DNA of 64,000 bases from NCBI RefSeq assembly GCF_014235185.1, contig NZ_CP060131.1, positions 6,393,501-6,457,500 of the forward strand. Reading direction: 5' to 3'. The translations under genes and the position numbers were made by a program. Source of the stretch: Pseudonocardia petroleophila. Its GTDB lineage: Bacteria > Actinomycetota > Actinomycetes > Mycobacteriales > Pseudonocardiaceae. Below are positions 57,073-64,000 of the stretch, piece by piece (position 1 is the first letter of the stretch; each line of letters starts with the position of its first letter). The notes beneath the pieces are model-generated. The model worked only from the letters and a program-made list of their open reading frames with translations. It was not told the DNA's origin and ran no database searches.

Positions 57073-59099
57073 GCTATCGACTCGGGGTCGACGTCGGCGG
57101 CACCTTCACCGACGTGCTGCTGGTCGAAGAGGCCAGCGGCGCCACCTGGCGCGCGAAGACCGCGTCCACCCCCGCCGACCAGGCCGTCGGCGTGCTGAAC
57201 GGCATCGGCAAGGTCTGCGCGGAGGCCGGGATCTCGCTGGCCGAGGTCGACCAGGTGCTGCACGGCACGACCGTCGCCACCAACGCGATCCTGGAGGGCA
57301 AGGGCGCCACCGTCGGGCTGGTGACGACGAAGGGGTTCCGGCAGGTCCTGCAGATCGCGCGGTCCTACGTGCCCGGCGGGCTGGCCGGCTGGATCATCTG
57401 GCCCAAGCCCGAGCCGCTGGCCGCGCTGGAGAACACCGTGGAGGTCTCCGAGCGCCTGGCCTCCGACGGCGCCGTGATCCGCCCCCTCGACGAGGACGAC
57501 GTGCGCGCGCAGCTCGGGACGCTCTCGGGCATCGAGGCGCTGGCCGTCTCCCTGATCAACTCCTTCGCCGACCCCGCGCACGAGCGGCGGATCGCCGAGA
57601 TCGCCGCGGAGGTCCTGCCCGGGGTGCCGGTGTCGCTGTCCAGCGACGTCCTGCCCGAGCTGCGCGAGTACGAGCGCACCGTCACGACCGTGGCCAACGG
57701 GTACGTCCAGCCGCAGGTCAAGCGGTACGTCCAGACCCTCGCCACGCAGCTCCGCGACGGCGGGGTGACCGGCGAGCTGGCCATCCTGCGCAGCGACGGC
57801 GGGCTGTCCTCGGCGCAGGCCGCGATCGACTCCCCGGTCACGATGCTGCTGTCCGGCCCGGCCGGCGGCGTCACCGGCGCGGTGTGGGTCGCCGAGCAGT
57901 GCGGGTTCTCCGACCTCATCACCTTCGACATGGGCGGCACCTCCACCGACGTCGCGCTGGTCCAGGGGCTCACGCCGCGGATCGGGCGCGAGACCAAGGT
58001 CGGCGACCTCACGGTGCGCGCCTCGTCGGTCGACGTCCGCACGGTCGGCGCGGGCGGCGGCTCGATCGCGCACGTCCCCGAGCTGACGAAGGCGCTGCGC
58101 GTCGGGCCGCAGTCGGCCGGCGCCGACCCGGGACCGGCGGCGTACGGGAAGGGCGGCACCGAGCCGACCGTCACCGACGCCAACGTCGTCCTCGGCTACC
58201 TGCCGTCCTCGCTGGCCGGCGGCGAGATCACCCTCGACGTCGACGCGGCCCGCACCGCCGTCGCGTCGGTGGCCGACGCGATGGGGCTCAAGTCCCCGGA
58301 GGCCGCGGCCGCGGGGATCGTCGACATCGTCAACGAGAACATGCTCGGCGGCCTGCGCCTGGTGTCGGTGCAGCAGGGCTTCGACCCGCGCGACTTCGCG
58401 CTCGTCGCCTTCGGCGGGGCCGGTCCGCTGCACGCCAACGCCCTCGGCGTCCTGACGGGTGCCTGGCCGGTGATCGTCCCGCCGTCGCCGGGGGTGCTGT
58501 GCGCGCTCGGCGACGCGACGACGTCGAAGCGGGCGGAGTCGGCCCGCACCGTGCTGCGCCGCTTCGCCGACCTCACCGGCGGCGAGCTGGCGACCGTGCT
58601 CACCGAGCTGGCGCAGGAGGCGGGCGACCGGCTCGCGCAGCAGGGCGTGGACGACCCGACCGTCACCTTCCAGGTCGACGTCCGCTACCACGGGCAGGGC
58701 TTCGAGATCCCGATCGAGGTGCCCACCCTCGACGGCGACCCGCTCGCGGCGCTGGCCGCCGACTTCGACGTCGAGCACGAGCGCCTGTTCTCCTTCCTGC
58801 TCGGCACCGACCACGAGCTGGTCAACGCCCGCGCGACGGTGTCCGGGCCGCGCCCGTCCGTCGCGGCGGTGACGCTCCCCGAGTCCGAGGGCCCGCCGAC
58901 GCCGATCGACACCCACCCGGTCCACGTCTCCGGCGGCTCCGTCGACGCACACGTCTACGACCGCACCGCGCTGCGCGCCGGCGACGTGGTCGCCGGGCCC
59001 GCGATCGTCGTCGAGATGGACTCGACGACGTTGGTCCTGCCCGGCCACGCGGCCACCGTCCACCCGTCCGGTTCGCTCCTCATCCGCCCGGAGGCCTGA
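57069..59099 (+). CDS. hyuA: Hydantoinase/oxoprolinase subunit A (HyuA)
   Basis: 676-aa ATP-dependent amidohydrolase subunit. The ASKHA-type N-terminus YRLGVDVGGTFTDVLLV, HGTTVATNAILEGKGATVGLVTTKGF, the LSGPAGGVTGAVW nucleotide loop, FDMGGTSTDVALV and the glycine-rich FGGAGPLHANALG are family marks. With HyuB it forms an enzyme such as N-methylhydantoinase, 5-oxoprolinase or a carboxylase of the acetone/acetophenone type. The neighbouring amidase gene favours hydantoin chemistry. Confidence 0.9.
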   Translation: MSYRLGVDVGGTFTDVLLVEEASGATWRAKTASTPADQAVGVLNGIGKVCAEAGISLAEVDQVLHGTTVATNAILEGKGATVGLVTTKGFRQVLQIARSYVPGGLAGWIIWPKPEPLAALENTVEVSERLASDGAVIRPLDEDDVRAQLGTLSGIEALAVSLINSFADPAHERRIAEIAAEVLPGVPVSLSSDVLPELREYERTVTTVANGYVQPQVKRYVQTLATQLRDGGVTGELAILRSDGGLSSAQAAIDSPVTMLLSGPAGGVTGAVWVAEQCGFSDLITFDMGGTSTDVALVQGLTPRIGRETKVGDLTVRASSVDVRTVGAGGGSIAHVPELTKALRVGPQSAGADPGPAAYGKGGTEPTVTDANVVLGYLPSSLAGGEITLDVDAARTAVASVADAMGLKSPEAAAAGIVDIVNENMLGGLRLVSVQQGFDPRDFALVAFGGAGPLHANALGVLTGAWPVIVPPSPGVLCALGDATTSKRAESARTVLRRFADLTGGELATVLTELAQEAGDRLAQQGVDDPTVTFQVDVRYHGQGFEIPIEVPTLDGDPLAALAADFDVEHERLFSFLLGTDHELVNARATVSGPRPSVAAVTLPESEGPPTPIDTHPVHVSGGSVDAHVYDRTALRAGDVVAGPAIVVEMDSTTLVLPGHAATVHPSGSLLIRPEA

Positions 59100-59102
59100 G
59101 TC

Positions 59103-60959
59103 ATGGCACGCATCGTCGAGACCGCAACGGGCACGATCGAGAAGGCCGAGGTCGACCCCGTCGTCCTGGACCTCATCGAGAACGGCCTGCGCAACGCCCG
59201 CTACGAGATGGACGAGGTGCTGTTCCGCACCGCCCTGTCCCCCGGCATCCGCGAGCAGCACGACGAGTTCCCGCTGATCGGCGACCCGAGCGGGAAGATG
59301 GTCGTCGGCCAGTTCGGGCTCTCCATCCCCGACTTCCTCGAGGGCTTCGACGACACCGTCGAGGAGGGCGACGTCCTGCTGACCTCCGACCCGTACGCCT
59401 GCGGCGCCGCGATCAGCCACGCCAACGACTGGCTGATCGTCGTGCCGATCTTCAAGGACGGGCGCGTGGTCGGGTGGGCGTCGATGTTCGGGCACATGTC
59501 CGACGTCGGCGGCAAGACGCCCTGCTCGATGCCGACCGACGCCCGCACGATCTACGAGGAGGGCGTGGTCATCCCGCCCTTCAAGCTGTACTCGAAGGGG
59601 AGGCTCAACGAGGACGCGCTGCGGATCATCCTCAACCAGGTCCGGATGCCCGACTGGAACCGCGCCGACCTCAACGGTCTCGTCGCGGCCTGCCGCACGG
59701 CGAGCCGCCGGGTCGTCGAGATGTGCGACCGCTTCGGCACCGCGACCTACCTCTCCGCCCTCGACGCCCTGCTGCAGCGCAACTACGACGCGATGAAGGC
59801 GCTGCTCGGGATGGTGTTCGAGGAGGGCCGGACGCTGTCGTTCACCGACTGGATCTGCGACGACGGCGTCGGGAACGGCCCGTACGAGCTGAAGCTCTCG
59901 CTCACCCGCACCGGGGAGAAGGTGCACCTGGACTTCACCGGGTCGAGCCCGCAGGCGGCCGGGCCGATCAACTACTACATCAACGAGAACCTCACCCGCA
60001 TGTTCTTCGGGATCTACATGATCACCGTGGCGGACCCGCAGATCCTGTGGAACGACGGCTTCTACCCGCTCGTCGACGTCACGATCCCGGACGGCTCGTA
60101 CTGGAAGCCGAAGCACCCGGCGTCGCTCAACGGCCGCAACCACGGCATCGGGCGGGTGTTCGACCTGTTCGGCGGGCTGCTCGGGCAGACCAACCCGGCG
60201 CTGCTCAACGCGGCGGGCTTCTCGTCGTCGCCGCACTTCATGTACTCCGGCAACTACTCCACGGGTGAGCGCAAGGGCGAGTGGTTCCAGCTCTACTCCA
60301 TCGGCTTCGGCGGCATCCCCGGCCGCCCGCTCGGTGACGGGCCGGACGGCCACTCGCTGTGGCCGAGCTTCGTCAACATCCCGTGCGAGTACCTGGAGTC
60401 CTACTACCCGCTGCGGATCGAGAAGTGGGAGACGGTCTCCGACACCGGCGGGGCGGGCCTGCACCGCGGCGGCAACGGCGTCGACGTCGCGTACGTGTTC
60501 GAGGAGCCCGGCACCATCGCCATCCACGACGACCGCTGGCTGACCTACCCGTGGGGCGTCAACGGCGGCGCGCCCGGGGCCCGGGGCACGAAGTGGCTGG
60601 AGCGGCCCGACGGGTCCCGGCAGGTGCTGCCGAGCAAGTGCCACGACGTGCCGGTCTCCCCCGGCGACGTGCTGCACTTCGTCACCTGGGGCGGCGGCGG
60701 CTGGGGCGACCCGCTGGAGCGCGACCCGGCCCTGGTGGAGCTGGAGGTGCGGCGCGGGCTGGTGACGGCCGAGGGCGCCCGGCGCTACGGGGTGGTGGTC
60801 GGCGACGAGGCGGCGACGACCGCCCTGCGCGAGGAGATGCGGGCGTCACGGCCCGCCGAGCTCCCGGTGTTCGACATGGGCCCGCCGATGGCGGAGATCC
60901 TGGCCAACTGCGAGGCCGAGACCGGCCTGCCCGCGCCGAAGCAGCCGGTGTGGAGCTGA
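59103..60959 (+). CDS. hyuB: Hydantoinase B/oxoprolinase subunit (HyuB)
   Basis: 618-aa partner of HyuA. MARIVETATGTIEKAEVDPVVLDLIENGLRNARYEMDEVLFRTALSPGIREQHDEFPLI, DPYACGAAISHANDWLIVVPIF, GHMSDVGGKTP, and the C-terminal GDGPDGHSLWPSFVN and GAGLHRGGNGVDVAYVF segments match the family. ATG 59103 is 3 nt after the hyuA stop. The 3' end is followed by the 42-nt palindrome. Confidence 0.92.
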   Translation: MARIVETATGTIEKAEVDPVVLDLIENGLRNARYEMDEVLFRTALSPGIREQHDEFPLIGDPSGKMVVGQFGLSIPDFLEGFDDTVEEGDVLLTSDPYACGAAISHANDWLIVVPIFKDGRVVGWASMFGHMSDVGGKTPCSMPTDARTIYEEGVVIPPFKLYSKGRLNEDALRIILNQVRMPDWNRADLNGLVAACRTASRRVVEMCDRFGTATYLSALDALLQRNYDAMKALLGMVFEEGRTLSFTDWICDDGVGNGPYELKLSLTRTGEKVHLDFTGSSPQAAGPINYYINENLTRMFFGIYMITVADPQILWNDGFYPLVDVTIPDGSYWKPKHPASLNGRNHGIGRVFDLFGGLLGQTNPALLNAAGFSSSPHFMYSGNYSTGERKGEWFQLYSIGFGGIPGRPLGDGPDGHSLWPSFVNIPCEYLESYYPLRIEKWETVSDTGGAGLHRGGNGVDVAYVFEEPGTIAIHDDRWLTYPWGVNGGAPGARGTKWLERPDGSRQVLPSKCHDVPVSPGDVLHFVTWGGGGWGDPLERDPALVELEVRRGLVTAEGARRYGVVVGDEAATTALREEMRASRPAELPVFDMGPPMAEILANCEAETGLPAPKQPVWS

Positions 60960-60965
60960 CCCGCC

Positions 60966-61007
60966 CGTGCGCGGAGACGGCTGCCCCGGCCGCCGTTCCC
61001 GCGCACG
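60966..61007. repeat. 42-nt palindrome between hyuB and the amidase gene (copy 2 of the dispersed element)
   Basis: The outer arms CGTGCGCGG and CCGCGCACG are exact; the inner stem has two mismatches. It shares 36 of 42 positions with the element at 26832-26873. It starts 6 nt after the hyuB stop and ends 10 nt before the next start, so it may attenuate rather than fully end the hyu transcript. Confidence 0.7.
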
Positions 61008-61017
61008 AGGGGGCGGC

Positions 61018-61629
61018 GTGACCGGCCCGCACGGCACCGCGTTCTCCGGACGGGTCGGGTGGGGCGAGCGGCCCGCGCTGGTCGTCGTCGACCTCGTGCG
61101 GGCCTACACCGAGACGGGCGGGCCGTTCCTGCTGCCCGATGCGGCGCCGGCCGTGGCCGCCACGGCCGAGCTGGTGGACGCCGCCCGCACCGCCGGGCGG
61201 CCCGTCGTCTGGACGGTGGTGCGCTACGACCGCGGCCTGTCCGACGGCGGGCTGTTCGTCCGCAAGGTGCCCGCGCTGGCCGCCTTCGCCGACGGGGCCG
61301 AGGGCGGGTGGGGCGGGCTCGTACTGGAGCCCGCCGCCGGGGAGCCGGTCGTCGCCAAGCAGTACGCGAGCGCGTTCTTCGGCACCTCGCTCGCGGCCAC
61401 GCTGCACGCGGCGGGCGTCGACACGGTGGTGATCACCGGCGTGTCCACCTCCGGCTGCGTCCGCGCCACCGCCACCGACGCCCTGAACCACGGCTTCCGC
61501 CCCCAGGTCGTGCGCGACGCCTGCGCCGACCGCACCCCGGAGCTGCACGACCAGAACCTCCGCGACCTCGACGCCAAGTACGCCGACGTCACCGACCTCG
61601 CCGACGCCCTGGCCCACCTGCGCCGCTGA
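61018..61629 (+). CDS. Isochorismatase-family hydrolase, N-carbamoylsarcosine-amidase-like
   Basis: 203-aa cysteine hydrolase. The triad Asp25 (LVVVDLVRAY), Lys114 (VVAKQYASAFFGT) and Cys147 (GVSTSGCVRATATDAL) is intact. The segment GVSTSGCVRA...HGFRPQVVRDACADR...HDQNLRDLDAKYADV is closer to N-carbamoylsarcosine amidases than to true isochorismatases. It would complete hydantoin opening by HyuAB, releasing CO2 and ammonia. GTG 61018 follows GAGGGGG. Confidence 0.85.
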   Translation: MTGPHGTAFSGRVGWGERPALVVVDLVRAYTETGGPFLLPDAAPAVAATAELVDAARTAGRPVVWTVVRYDRGLSDGGLFVRKVPALAAFADGAEGGWGGLVLEPAAGEPVVAKQYASAFFGTSLAATLHAAGVDTVVITGVSTSGCVRATATDALNHGFRPQVVRDACADRTPELHDQNLRDLDAKYADVTDLADALAHLRR

Positions 61630-61641
61630 CGGTCAGCGGCG
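61621..61641. terminator. Palindrome over the stop codons of two convergent genes
   Basis: CGCCGCTGAC-G-GTCAGCGGCG is perfectly symmetrical and contains the stop codons of both the amidase gene and the small membrane protein gene. It is a likely bidirectional terminator with a stem of about 8-9 bp. Confidence 0.65.
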
Positions 61642-61809
61642 CGAGCGCCTGCGCGCCGGGCGCGCCGTGCCGATCCCGGCCAGGTGCAGCGCGACGCAGA
61701 GCAGGCCGGCGGTGGTGAGCGTCTGCGGGGTGACGACCGAGAGGCTGGTGCCGGCGAGCTCGAGGATCAGGGCGAGACCGAACAGCACCGCGGCGGCGAT
61801 GGCGACCAT
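61633..61809 (-). CDS. Small two-TM membrane protein
   Basis: 58 aa: MVAIAAAVLFGLALILELAGTSLSVV and TPQTLTTAGLLCVALHLAGIG form two membrane segments, with a basic C-terminal tail (RPARRRSRR) on the cytosolic side. ATG 61809 has AAGGA 8 nt upstream. I recognise no family. The clear ribosome-binding site and shared terminator support a real gene. Confidence 0.65.
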   Translation of the reverse strand: MVAIAAAVLFGLALILELAGTSLSVVTPQTLTTAGLLCVALHLAGIGTARPARRRSRR

Positions 61810-61902
61810 GGGGACGTCCTTCGGGTGGGAGGAGGGGGCCGCCAGGATCGGGGATCGGCGGGCCGTCCGCCGGGTCCGGTGCCGAGATGTGACCTCCGCG
61901 GG

Positions 61903-61908
61903 TAGCGT
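61903..61908 (+). promoter_or_regulatory. Candidate -10 (TAGCGT), leaderless PPOX gene
   Basis: TAGCGT ends 6 nt before ATG 61915. Confidence 0.45.
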
Positions 61909-61914
61909 CGGTCC

Positions 61915-62343
61915 ATGACCGATCTCGCCGACGTCCGCCGCATCGTCGCCCAGGACAGCGGGCTCGCGAGCGTGAGCGTGGTGCGCGCCGACGGCACCCC
62001 GCACGCGTCGCTCGTCAACGCCGGGGTGCTCGACCACCCGGTCACCGGCGAGCCCGTCGTCGGCTACGTGACCTACGGCCCGGTCAAGCTCCGCACCCTG
62101 CGCGCCCGCCCCGCCACGTCGATCCTGTGGCGCGCGGGCTGGCGCTGGGCCGCGGTCGACGGCGACAGCGAGCTGATCGGCCCCGGCGACGTCGACGCCG
62201 AGCAGCTGCGGCTGCTGCTGCGCGCGGTGTTCGCCGCGTGCGGCGGCACCCACGACGACTGGGACGCCTACGACCGCGCGATGCTCGACGAGGGCCGGGT
62301 CGCGGTGCTGGTGAGCCCTCGGAAGGTCTACGGCAACGCGTGA
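61915..62343 (+). CDS. Pyridoxamine 5'-phosphate oxidase-like (PPOX) family protein
   Basis: 142-aa split-barrel flavin/F420-binding protein. ASVSVVRADGTPHASLVNAGVLDHP, VTYGPVKLRTLRARPATSILWRAGWRWAAVDG and the C-terminal LVSPRKVYGN match F420-dependent PPOX-class proteins of actinobacteria. The likely cofactor is F420 or FMN. The substrate is unknown. It converges on proline dehydrogenase (7-nt gap). Confidence 0.85.
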   Translation: MTDLADVRRIVAQDSGLASVSVVRADGTPHASLVNAGVLDHPVTGEPVVGYVTYGPVKLRTLRARPATSILWRAGWRWAAVDGDSELIGPGDVDAEQLRLLLRAVFAACGGTHDDWDAYDRAMLDEGRVAVLVSPRKVYGNA

Positions 62344-62350
62344 CCGGGGA

Positions 62351-63274
62351 TCAGCCCCTCGTGAGCAGGGACCGGGCGAAGAAGGCCAGGTTGGCCGGGC
62401 GCTCGGCCAGTCGCCGGACGAAGTAGCCGTACCACTCGGTGCCGTAGGGCAGGTAGACGCGCACGGTCTCCCCCGCGGCGGCCAGTTCGCGCTGCTCCCG
62501 CGGCCGGACGCCGTGCAGCATCTGGATCTCGTAGGCCCGGCCGCGGCCGAGGTGCCGCGCGATGTCGATCAGCACGGGGTCGTGCGTGGCGACCATCGGC
62601 AGCCCGTACCCGCTCCCCCGGCCACCGGCCATGAGGACCTCCAGGCAGCGGACGTAGGACAGGTCGACGTCACGGCGTGCGCGGAACGCGACCGACGCCG
62701 GCTCGTCGTAGGCGCCCTTGCACAGCCGCACGCGGGACCCGGCCAGGTCACGGCAGTCGCCCTCGGTGCGCCGCAGCGCCGCCTGCACGACGGCGCCGAC
62801 CCACGGGTGGTCGACGCGCAGGTCGCGCACGATCTGGAGCGTCGAGTCGGTCGTGGTGTGGTCCTCCATGTCGACGGTCACCGTGGTGCCGGCGGCGTGC
62901 GCGGCCTCGCAGATCTGCCGCGCGTGGTCGAGCGCGATCTTCTCCCCGTCGGCGCCGGGCAGGGCCTGCCCGAGCGCGGAGAGCTTCACCGACACCTCGA
63001 CGCGCGGGGCGAGCCCGTCGTCGCCGAGGCGGCGCAGCAGGGTGCGGTAGGCGTCGGTGTTCGCGGCGGCGCGGGAGCGGTCGGTGGTGTCCTCGCCCAG
63101 GTGGTCGACGGTGACGAGCCGGTCGGCGGTGAGCGCGCGGGCCGCCGCCACCGCCTCGTCCAGGGTCGTGCCGGCGACGAACCGGTCGACGACGGGGCGC
63201 AGCAGCGGGGTGTCCTCGGCGAACGTGCGCAACGGGCCCGAACGGGACGCGGCCAGCATCAGCGACCTCAGCAT
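62351..63274 (-). CDS. Proline dehydrogenase
   Basis: 307-aa monofunctional FAD enzyme oxidising proline to pyrroline-5-carboxylate. Signature segments are VEVSVKLSALGQAL, VTVDMEDHTTTDSTL, VVQAALRRTEGDC, VRLCKGAYDEPASVAF, MVATHDPVLI and the C-terminal EIQMLHGVRP...RVYLPYGTEWYGYFVRRLAERPAN. It lacks the pyrroline-5-carboxylate dehydrogenase domain, and no separate gene for it is in the window. ATG 63274 has TAACGT 8 nt upstream. It faces a divergent PucR regulator. Confidence 0.94.
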   Translation of the reverse strand: MLRSLMLAASRSGPLRTFAEDTPLLRPVVDRFVAGTTLDEAVAAARALTADRLVTVDHLGEDTTDRSRAAANTDAYRTLLRRLGDDGLAPRVEVSVKLSALGQALPGADGEKIALDHARQICEAAHAAGTTVTVDMEDHTTTDSTLQIVRDLRVDHPWVGAVVQAALRRTEGDCRDLAGSRVRLCKGAYDEPASVAFRARRDVDLSYVRCLEVLMAGGRGSGYGLPMVATHDPVLIDIARHLGRGRAYEIQMLHGVRPREQRELAAAGETVRVYLPYGTEWYGYFVRRLAERPANLAFFARSLLTRG

Positions 63275-63282
63275 GGGCCGGA

Positions 63283-63288
63283 ACGTTA
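63283..63288 (-). promoter_or_regulatory. Candidate -10 (TAACGT), leaderless proline dehydrogenase
   Basis: TAACGT on the minus strand ends 8 nt before ATG 63274. The GTCCG-CGGAC palindrome lies about 25 nt further upstream. Confidence 0.45.
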
Positions 63289-63309
63289 GGGCGGTCACCC
63301 CGTCGCCGG

Positions 63310-63330
63310 TTCGTCCGAGCGGACAACGAA
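63310..63330. promoter_or_regulatory. Palindrome shared by the proline dehydrogenase and pucR promoters
   Basis: GTCCG-AG-CGGAC (63313-63324) is a perfect short inverted repeat, framed by outer TTCG and CGAA. It lies between the two divergent -10 boxes and is a candidate operator for the PucR protein. Confidence 0.45.
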
Positions 63331-63345
63331 TCAGGGGTCGGTCAG

Positions 63346-63351
63346 TACGAT
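63346..63351 (+). promoter_or_regulatory. Candidate -10 (TACGAT), leaderless pucR-like gene
   Basis: TACGAT ends 6 nt before ATG 63358; no ribosome-binding site. Confidence 0.45.
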
Positions 63352-63357
63352 CCGCCC

Positions 63358-64000
63358 ATGGAGCCCACCCTCGCCCGGGTGCTGGCCGCGCTCGGCTCAC
63401 CCCTGGTCGACGTGCGGGTGGCCCCGGCCGGCCTGGACGCCCCGGTCACCGGCGTCGCGATCCTCGACCCCGACGACGACCCGGCCGACCATCCCGGGCG
63501 CCTCGTCCTGCTGATCGGCGCCCGCGGCCACGACGCCGTGCGGCCGCTGCGGGCGGCGGCCCGGCACGGGGCCGTCGCGGTGGCCGTCAAGCCCGGTCCC
63601 GGCTCCGACGACGAGCTGGTCGCCGCGGCCGCCGACGCGGGCGTCGCCCTGCTCGCCGTCCGCACCGACGCGCGCTGGGACCAGGTCGAGTCGCTGGTCC
63701 ACGGCGTCCTCGACGACGGCACCCCGCCGGCCGACGGCGACGCGGGCGACCTCTACTCCCTCGCCCAGACCGTCGGGCTGCTCACCGGCGGGCTGGTCAG
63801 CATCGAGGACACCGCGAGCCGGGTGCTCGCCTACTCCCGCTCCGACGCGACCGCCCCCGACGAGCTGCGGCGGCTGTCGATCCTGGGCTGGCAGGGCCCG
63901 GCCGACTACCTCGCGACGCTGCGCGGGTGGGGCGTGTTCGACCGGCTGCGCACCGGCGAGGACGTCGTCCGCGTCGACGAGCACGCCGAGCTCGGGATCC
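63358..64000 (+). CDS. PucR-family transcriptional regulator, N-terminal part (runs off the window)
   Basis: 214 residues visible, open to the window end. MEPTLARVLAALGSPLVDVRVAPAGLDAPVTGVAILDPDDD is the usual PucR N-terminal domain. A later segment, DLYSLAQTVGLLTGGLVSIEDTASRVLAYSRSD, leads into the GAF-like/GGDEF-like middle part. The C-terminal helix-turn-helix lies outside. PucR-type activators next to proline dehydrogenase control proline catabolism in other actinobacteria (PruC-type), so this role is likely. Confidence 0.85.
   Translation, partial: MEPTLARVLAALGSPLVDVRVAPAGLDAPVTGVAILDPDDDPADHPGRLVLLIGARGHDAVRPLRAAARHGAVAVAVKPGPGSDDELVAAAADAGVALLAVRTDARWDQVESLVHGVLDDGTPPADGDAGDLYSLAQTVGLLTGGLVSIEDTASRVLAYSRSDATAPDELRRLSILGWQGPADYLATLRGWGVFDRLRTGEDVVRVDEHAELGI

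Noticed and set aside
56910..60677. 1255-codon minus-strand open frame opposite hyuA/hyuB
   Set aside because: Shadow of the two hydantoinase genes; the composition is Val/Gly/Asp/Arg noise and has no recognisable motif.
1..64000. tRNA, rRNA or riboswitch genes
   Set aside because: I looked for TpsiC-like GTTCGA contexts with cloverleaf potential and for thiamine, cobalamin or glycine riboswitch cores near thiL, mnh and glc genes and found none convincing.

Overview
The window is high-GC DNA (roughly 70% or more by eye), with many GTG starts, 4-nt start/stop overlaps and very few non-coding bases, as in Actinomycetota. The core block mutM, rnc, rpmF, DUF177, sepIVA, coaD, rsmD, pyc, recG, DAK2, ung ... 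thiL, DUF3515, ddl follows the order I know from mycobacteria (Rv2924c-Rv2927c and Rv2965c-Rv2981c). Together with the mnh locus, the DUF222/HNH gene and the accessory catabolic genes, this suggests Pseudonocardiales, most likely Pseudonocardia. The genus is an inference.

Layout. 1-17.3 kb is mostly housekeeping: DNA repair (mutM, recG, ung), RNA processing and modification (rnc, rsmD), ribosomal proteins L32 and L28, CoA synthesis (coaD), pyruvate carboxylase, the septation factor SepIVA with a ParA/MinD-like ATPase beside it, and the DAK2 protein. 17.3-23.9 kb holds a gamma carbonic anhydrase and a complete seven-gene Mnh/Mrp cation/proton antiporter operon. 24.0-29.6 kb holds a possible mini-ORF, a sodium:solute symporter with a small membrane partner, a GNAT acetyltransferase, malate synthase G and a sigma factor. 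29.7-34.4 kb has a response regulator, an unknown protein, a membrane histidine kinase and an intracellular subtilase. 34.5-41.1 kb is a LysR-controlled catabolic operon (DapA-like lyase, old-yellow-enzyme-type FMN/Fe-S/FAD oxidoreductase, MFS importer, two short-chain dehydrogenases). 41.2-49.8 kb holds glycolate oxidase glcDEF, a 22-bp repeat array, a DUF3105 lipoprotein, a DinB protein, a degenerate thiamine-diphosphate enzyme and a lactate/glycolate permease. A DUF222/HNH gene follows. The core block resumes at thiL (51.5 kb) and runs through ddl (55.4 kb), with a manganese-type DtxR regulator followed by the remnant of an Nramp transporter. 55.4-61.6 kb is a GntR-controlled set: a PEP-mutase/isocitrate-lyase-type lyase, hydantoinase A and B, and a carbamoylsarcosine-amidase-like hydrolase. 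The window ends with proline dehydrogenase facing a PucR regulator.

How the parts fit. Glycolate or lactate taken up by the permease could be oxidised by GlcDEF, and the glyoxylate condensed with acetyl-CoA by malate synthase G; pyruvate carboxylase supplies oxaloacetate. HyuAB plus the amidase form a plausible N-methylhydantoin to N-carbamoylsarcosine to sarcosine route. ung and thiL, neighbours in M. tuberculosis, are here about 34 kb apart, so most accessory functions lie in one interruption of the core block.

Regulation visible in the DNA: at least sixteen genes have a TANNNT hexamer ending 6-8 nt before the start codon (leaderless transcripts). Several palindromic operators and strong hairpin terminators are present, including two copies of a 42-nt dispersed palindrome. 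I saw no tRNA, rRNA, CRISPR array, insertion sequence or prophage.
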